A stretch of 19,588 nt of DNA from Firmicutes bacterium UBA6806 (GTDB taxonomy: Bacteria > Bacillota > Clostridia > Peptostreptococcales > Acidaminobacteraceae). Positions 15,834-19,588 of this stretch are shown here, in pieces; within the stretch, counting starts at the first letter, position 1; every line of letters begins with the position of its first letter. The translations under genes and the position numbers were made by a program. The stretch lies in assembly GCA_002452745.1 (NCBI GenBank), contig DKFC01000015.1, positions 1 to 19,588 on the forward strand, in the 5' to 3' direction. The notes below the pieces were generated by a model. The model was not told the origin of the DNA. It saw only the letters and a program-made list of their open reading frames with translations, and did no database searches.

Positions 15834-15869
15834 CCGAATGTTTGTTTGATAAAAAACGAAAATATTCGG
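15834..15869 (+). promoter_or_regulatory. Leader stem-loop just upstream of the purine riboswitch
   Basis: CCGAATGTTT (15834-15843) pairs with AAATATTCGG (15860-15869), ten pairs including one G-U, with a 16-base loop. It ends five bases before the aptamer's P1 stem. It lacks a T-run and so is not a terminator on this strand. A pausing or mRNA-stabilising role is possible but not shown. Confidence 0.4.
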
Positions 15870-15873
15870 AAAA

Positions 15874-15943
15874 ACTCATATATTTCCAAAGAGATGGTTT
15901 GGATGTTTCTACGCAGTAGCCGATAATTGCTGTACTATGGGGT
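15874..15943 (+). promoter_or_regulatory. Purine (guanine-type) riboswitch aptamer
   Basis: P1 is CTCATA (15875-15880) with TATGGG (15936-15941). P2 is TCCAAA with TTTGGA around loop GAGATGG. J2/3 is the signature GTTTCTAC. P3 is CAGTA with TGCTG around loop GCCGATAAT. J3/1 is ACTATG, whose C corresponds to C74 of the xpt aptamer and predicts guanine/hypoxanthine rather than adenine. The loop contacts (GG in L2, CC in L3) are kept, but L2 reads AGATGG instead of ATATGG, and L3 carries CCGATAA instead of CCGTAAA. It sits before guaB and guaA, the expected targets. Confidence 0.85.
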
Positions 15944-15996
15944 GTAGCTTTCAAATTTTATGCAGCCTCATTCGGCAGTGTGAAACTTTTTAGGAG

Positions 15997-16028
15997 ACAA
16001 CCTCAGTACTATTTGTGGTTGTTTTTTT
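15997..16028 (+). terminator. Riboswitch-linked terminator before guaB
   Basis: ACAACC (15997-16002) pairs with GGTTGT (16017-16022), with a few further inner pairs and a following run of seven T residues. The 3' flank of aptamer P1 (GGGTGT, 15940-15945) can pair with the same ACAACC at five of six positions. This gives an alternative antiterminator when guanine is absent. The mechanism is inferred. Confidence 0.75.
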
Positions 16029-16123
16029 ATTTGACATTATAGTCCGCCCTCTGTGAAATCGTGTCATTCACCGTGGGACTCTCTTGGAATACTCAAGTCT
16101 AGATAAAGTTTAGGAGGAAGGTT

Positions 16124-17593
16124 ATGGAAGGAAAGTTAATCAAGGAAGGCTTAACGTATGACGACGTCTTGTTGATTCCGCAAAAATCCTATGTATTGCC
16201 GCATGAAGTGGTCACAAAGACAAAACTGACTAAGAAGATTTCTTTAAACATCCCGATTATCAGTGCGGGGATGGATACAGTAACTGAGTCAAAATTGGCG
16301 ATTGCCATTGCACGTGAAGGTGGTATCGGTATTATTCACAAGAACATGAGCATCGCTCAACAGGCGCTTGAAGTGGATAAAGTCAAAAGATGTGAGCACG
16401 GCGTTATCGTGGACCCATTCAGTCTGACACCTGAACACATTGTTCAAGATGCTGAGAACTTAATGGCCAGATATAGAATCTCCGGTGTACCTGTAGTGGA
16501 TGAAAACCATAAACTGGTGGGCATCATCACAAACCGTGACATTCGATTTGAACCAGACATGGAGGCGAAAATCAAAGATGTCATGACGAAGGATATTCTC
16601 GTGACAGCACCAGCAAACATTTCTCTGGACGATGCTGAAAAAATTCTTAGAAAACACAAAATTGAAAAACTTCCTTTAGTAGCTGAAGATGGGACGCTAA
16701 AAGGCTTGATTACAATAAAAGACATTGAAAAAACGGTTAAATACCCAAATAGAGCAACTGATTCAAGGGGACGACTCCTCGCTGGAGCAGCTGTTGGAAT
16801 AGGCTCAGATATGCTTGAGAGAGTGGACGCACTCTATAAGGCTGGTGTGGATGTCGTGGCTTTGGACTCGGCACATGGACACAGCATAAACGTCATCAAC
16901 GCTGTGAAGACGCTTAAAGAAAACTACCCAGATTTAGATGTTATTGCAGGAAATGTGGCAACAGCAGAGGCGACTGTGGACTTAATCAAAGCAGGTGCAG
17001 ACTGTATCAAAGTTGGCATCGGCCCTGGCTCAATTTGTACAACTCGTGTGGTGGCAGGGATTGGCGTCCCTCAAATAACAGCTGTTTATGACTGTGCTGA
17101 AGCGGCAAGACCATATGATATTCCGGTAATCGCAGATGGTGGCGTTAAGTTCTCTGGGGATATTCCGAAGGCAATTGCTGTTGGGGCAGATGTTGTGATG
17201 CTCGGCTCTTTATTTGCAGGAACTGAAGAAAGTCCTGGTGAAATTGTGATGTATCAGGGAAGAAGTTTCAAAATGTATAGAGGCATGGGTTCAACTGCTG
17301 CTATGGAAGCGGGTTCTAAGGATAGATATTTCCAAAATGAAACCAAGAAGTTCGTCCCTGAAGGGGTTGAGGGCAGAGTTCCTTATAGAGGATACCTCAA
17401 AGACATTATTTATCAATTAGTAGGTGGATTGAAGTCTGGAATGGGGTATTGCGGCACTAAGACGATTAAAGACCTCCAAGAAAACGGCAAATTTATCAGA
17501 ATCACAAATGCAGGCCTTAAAGAATCACATCCACATGATATTTCAATCACTAAAGAACCACCAAACTATAGTATTTCAAGCGGTGATAAATAG
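16124..17593 (+). CDS. guaB: Inosine-5'-monophosphate dehydrogenase
   Basis: NAD-dependent oxidation of IMP to XMP, the committed step of guanine nucleotide synthesis, in the cytoplasm. The protein has 489 residues, the normal length. The TIM barrel starts with LTYDDVLLIPQKS. A pair of CBS domains is inserted at about 95-205 (KDVMTKDILVTAP, then GLITIKDIEK). The catalytic loop is GPGSICTTRVVAG with Cys305, followed by VIADGGVKFSGDIPKA and GSLFAGTEESPGE. The mobile flap carries GMGSTAAM and RVPYRG. An AGGAGGAAGG site sits before the ATG. Expression should be governed by the guanine riboswitch and terminator in the 429-base leader. A weaker TTGACA-17-TGAAAT pair (16031-16059) after the terminator might give constitutive basal expression. 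Confidence 0.97.
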   Translation: MEGKLIKEGLTYDDVLLIPQKSYVLPHEVVTKTKLTKKISLNIPIISAGMDTVTESKLAIAIAREGGIGIIHKNMSIAQQALEVDKVKRCEHGVIVDPFSLTPEHIVQDAENLMARYRISGVPVVDENHKLVGIITNRDIRFEPDMEAKIKDVMTKDILVTAPANISLDDAEKILRKHKIEKLPLVAEDGTLKGLITIKDIEKTVKYPNRATDSRGRLLAGAAVGIGSDMLERVDALYKAGVDVVALDSAHGHSINVINAVKTLKENYPDLDVIAGNVATAEATVDLIKAGADCIKVGIGPGSICTTRVVAGIGVPQITAVYDCAEAARPYDIPVIADGGVKFSGDIPKAIAVGADVVMLGSLFAGTEESPGEIVMYQGRSFKMYRGMGSTAAMEAGSKDRYFQNETKKFVPEGVEGRVPYRGYLKDIIYQLVGGLKSGMGYCGTKTIKDLQENGKFIRITNAGLKESHPHDISITKEPPNYSISSGDK

Positions 17594-17605
17594 TTGATAA
17601 AGATG

Positions 17606-17614
17606 TGTTATAAT
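17606..17614 (+). promoter_or_regulatory. Extended -10 element between guaB and guaA
   Basis: TGTTATAAT is an extended -10 with a perfect TATAAT (17609-17614) in the 50-base gap. The nearest TTGATA is only 9 bases upstream and cannot serve as its -35. If active it would let guaA be transcribed about 20 bases before its start, independent of the riboswitch. Confidence 0.35.
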
Positions 17615-17643
17615 TATAAATCATAGATAGTGGAGGCAAATTC

Positions 17644-19176
17644 ATGAATAATGAATTGATAATGATTGTCGATTTTGGCGGTCAGTACAACCAGCTTATT
17701 GCAAGAAGGGTTAGAGAGGCAAGTGTCTATAGTGAAGTCGTCTCTTGGAGACATGCACTCGAGCGGATTAAAGAAAAAAATCCAAAGGGAATTATCTTTA
17801 CAGGTGGCCCTAATTCTGTTTATTTGGAAAACGCACCAACACTTGATAAAGAGATTTTCGAACTTGGCATACCAGTTCTGGGAATCTGCTATGGCATGCA
17901 GCTCATGTCGCATGTTTTAGGTGGTAAGGTTGGCAGAGCAACTCAGCAAGAATATGGAAAGATTAAGTTAAACGTGCCAGAGAGTGCTGGACTCTTCAAA
18001 GCTGTGGAAGATCAATCCCAGTGCTGGATGAGCCATTTTGACTATGTTGAAAAAGCACCAGAGGGATTCAAGGTAATTGCAACCACTGACAATTGTCCTG
18101 TGGCAGCTATGGCAAATGATGAGAAGAAACTCTATGCGGTTCAGTTTCATGCAGAAGTTGAACATACGCCATTTGGACGCCAATTGATTAAAAATTTCCT
18201 CTATGAAATTTGCGGCTGTGAAGGTGACTGGAATATGGGTGACTTTGCGGCTCAAATGATCGAAAAAATTAAGGAGATTGTCGGCGATAAAAAGGTTCTC
18301 TGTGCGCTTTCAGGCGGCGTGGATTCGTCAGTTGCAGCGACAATGGTTCACAAGGCAGTTGGATCGCAATTGACTTGTATTTTCGTAGATCATGGTCTGC
18401 TCAGAAAAAATGAAGGGGATGAAGTCGAAAAGGTGTTTTCGGATGAATTCCATATGAATTTTATCAGAGTGGATGCGAAAGATAGATTTTTAGGCAAATT
18501 AAAAGGAGTATCTGACCCTGAGCGCAAGCGAAAAATCATAGGTGAGGAGTTTATTCGCGTCTTTGAAGAAGAGGCGGGAAAACTTGAAGGGATTGACTTC
18601 CTCGTGCAGGGAACTGTATACCCAGATGTGATTGAAAGCGGTACAGATACAGCCGAAGTTATAAAGAGTCATCACAATGTGGGCGGACTTCCAGAAGACA
18701 TGCAGTTTTCATTGATTGAACCTTTAAGAGATTTGTTTAAAGATGAAGTCAGAAGAGTTGGAGAAGAGATTGGCGTCCCTGGACACATTGTTTGGAGACA
18801 GCCTTTCCCAGGACCGGGCCTTGCAATTAGAGTTCTCGGTGAAATAACAGATGAAGCGCTTCAACTAGTGAGGGAGTCAGATGCTATCTTAAGAGAAGAA
18901 ATCGCAAAAGCAGGTCTCGATAGAGACGTCTGGCAGTATTTCACTGTCCTTCCAAACGTCCGCTCAGTAGGCGTTATGGGGGATGAGAGAACCTACTCAC
19001 ATGCCATCGGCATCAGGGCAGTAACGTCTATAGACGGTATGACCTCTGACTGGGCGAGACTTCCTTATGAAGTTCTCGATAAGATTTCCTCTAGAATTGT
19101 GAACGAAGTTCAAGGGGTGAATCGGATTCTTTATGATGTGACTTCTAAGCCGCCGAGTACGATTGAGTGGGAATGA
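17644..19176 (+). CDS. guaA: GMP synthase (glutamine-hydrolysing)
   Basis: Amidates XMP to GMP using ATP and glutamine in the cytoplasm. At 510 residues it is full length. The N-terminal class I glutamine amidotransferase domain carries GICYGMQ with nucleophile Cys82, and FHAEVEHT with His169 and Glu171 completing the triad. The ATP pyrophosphatase domain starts with the PP-loop SGGVDSS (223-229). The C-terminal dimerisation domain ends with the family's typical RILYDVTSKPPSTIEWE. A GTGGAGG site lies before the ATG. It follows guaB by 50 bases and receives that enzyme's product, so the pair forms one pathway unit. The Pro usually found after the triad His is Ala here, a mild variation. Confidence 0.97.
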   Translation: MNNELIMIVDFGGQYNQLIARRVREASVYSEVVSWRHALERIKEKNPKGIIFTGGPNSVYLENAPTLDKEIFELGIPVLGICYGMQLMSHVLGGKVGRATQQEYGKIKLNVPESAGLFKAVEDQSQCWMSHFDYVEKAPEGFKVIATTDNCPVAAMANDEKKLYAVQFHAEVEHTPFGRQLIKNFLYEICGCEGDWNMGDFAAQMIEKIKEIVGDKKVLCALSGGVDSSVAATMVHKAVGSQLTCIFVDHGLLRKNEGDEVEKVFSDEFHMNFIRVDAKDRFLGKLKGVSDPERKRKIIGEEFIRVFEEEAGKLEGIDFLVQGTVYPDVIESGTDTAEVIKSHHNVGGLPEDMQFSLIEPLRDLFKDEVRRVGEEIGVPGHIVWRQPFPGPGLAIRVLGEITDEALQLVRESDAILREEIAKAGLDRDVWQYFTVLPNVRSVGVMGDERTYSHAIGIRAVTSIDGMTSDWARLPYEVLDKISSRIVNEVQGVNRILYDVTSKPPSTIEWE

Positions 19177-19231
19177 CGATTACAAACGCTACAACCCTTG
19201 ATTTTACTGGGTTTGTGAGGTGTTGAAAGTG

Positions 19232-19252
19232 ATTTTGACTCCATTTTGACTC
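19232..19252 (+). repeat. Tandem copies of ATTTTGACTC after guaA
   Basis: ATTTTGACTC occurs at 19232-19241 and 19243-19252, separated by one base, and then decays to ATTTTTTC. It lies 56 bases after the guaA stop codon. The 3' end of guaA is a known integration site for mobile islands in Gram-positive bacteria, and short direct repeats can be integrase arm sites. No second copy of the guaA 3' end is present in the window to prove an insertion. Confidence 0.5.
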
Positions 19253-19301
19253 ATTTTTTCAGAGATAATAGTGATATGAGAGATTATAAAACCTAATTAT
19301 G

Positions 19302-19336
19302 ACGGGAACCTTGAGAGATTTGAGGTTCCCGTTTTT
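19302..19336 (+). terminator. Intrinsic terminator of the guaBA unit
   Basis: ACGGGAACCT (19302-19311) pairs perfectly with AGGTTCCCGT (19323-19332). The loop is 11 bases and a TTTTT run ends at 19336. It lies about 125 bases after the guaA stop codon. Confidence 0.92.
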
Positions 19337-19588
19337 GATATATAATGATATTATGAACAAGTAAATTTTATATTTGAAACACGGTTGATATATTTATCAT
19401 TGCTGACCATTTTGGATATTGACTGTTTGTACGATTAAAACACAGAATCTTCCTCAAAAACTACAACAAAGGAGCAATAAAAATCAAAATCACAATATGA
19501 CCTGGTATGGTAATTGGGAACACGTCTACCAGCAGTAGATTTTGAAGTTTAAAAATGAAAATTGTTTAGATAGTAAAAACCCCTAGAT
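19337..19588. other. AT-rich tail without a recognisable gene
   Basis: No conserved protein or RNA gene is recognised. The notable content is an inverted repeat TCAAAATC/GATTTTGA (19484-19491 and 19538-19545). It encloses a second one, CTGGTA/TACCAG (19502-19507 and 19527-19532). Overlapping it is a 13-codon frame (19497-19538) encoding MTWYGNWEHVYQQ. An AAAGGAG at 19468 is too far from that ATG to be a normal ribosome binding site. Confidence 0.5.

Noticed and set aside
15733..15954. Open frame of 73 codons on the minus strand in the guaB leader
   Set aside because: It runs antisense across the purine riboswitch and has no ribosome binding site or recognisable protein features.
17594..17614. 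TTGATA plus TATAAT as a standard promoter in the guaB-guaA gap
   Set aside because: The spacer is 9 bases. Only the extended -10 reading is retained.
19495..19545. A second purine riboswitch (GTATGGT...GTCTACCAG resembles its core)
   Set aside because: The CCGTAAA loop and ACTATG junction are missing, and the pairing pattern is nested rather than a three-way junction.
19177..19588. A duplicated guaA 3' end as proof of an integrated element
   Set aside because: No second copy of GAGTGGGAATGA was found after the gene. GGGAACAC at 19515 is only a chance partial match.

Overview
The window looks like a chromosomal segment of a moderately AT-rich, low-GC Gram-positive bacterium, most likely an anaerobic member of the Clostridia. 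The grounds are strong AGGAGG-type ribosome binding sites, hairpin plus T-run terminators, cobalamin and purine riboswitches with terminator-type expression platforms, and Firmicutes-like versions of GuaB, GuaA and a BmrCD-type exporter. Species cannot be read from the sequence. There are 13 coding genes and no rRNA, tRNA, CRISPR array or transposase gene.

Layout. (1) Positions 1-3923, plus strand: the tail of an operon for uptake and phosphorolysis of an alpha-linked glucose disaccharide. It holds a MalG-type ABC sugar permease, a GH65 disaccharide phosphorylase and beta-phosphoglucomutase, which together turn the imported sugar into glucose plus glucose-6-phosphate. (2) 4101-6152: a membrane chemoreceptor with its own likely promoter. 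(3) 6274-6618: a small DsrE-like protein. It meets the next block head-on at a strong bidirectional terminator. (4) 6711-10183, minus strand: a BtuFCD-type cobalamin or corrinoid importer. A promoter, a cobalamin riboswitch and an intrinsic terminator precede the lipoprotein gene. (5) 10229-14056, minus strand: a heterodimeric ABC exporter of the BmrCD/TM287-288 type, one half with a degenerate ATP site and the other with a large extracellular insert. (6) 14303-15694, plus strand, divergent from the exporter: a DeoR-family regulator fused in one reading frame to a class I SAM-dependent methyltransferase. A consensus-like promoter and a 12-base direct repeat spaced exactly 30 bases lie in front of it. 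(7) 15695-19336, plus strand: a guaB-guaA unit (IMP to XMP to GMP) behind a guanine-type purine riboswitch and terminator, closed by a strong terminator. (8) 19337-19588: no clear gene. It contains a nested inverted repeat that overlaps a 13-codon aromatic-rich frame.

How the parts work together. The sugar operon, the cobalamin importer and the guanine nucleotide unit are each recognisable pathways, the last two with feedback by riboswitch. The least ordinary item is the DeoR-methyltransferase fusion beside a multidrug-type exporter. Its DeoR half keeps the DNA-binding region but has lost the usual phosphosugar-sensing signature, and it is joined to a complete-looking methyltransferase. Second in interest are the guanine aptamer with altered loops and the unexplained structure after guaA.
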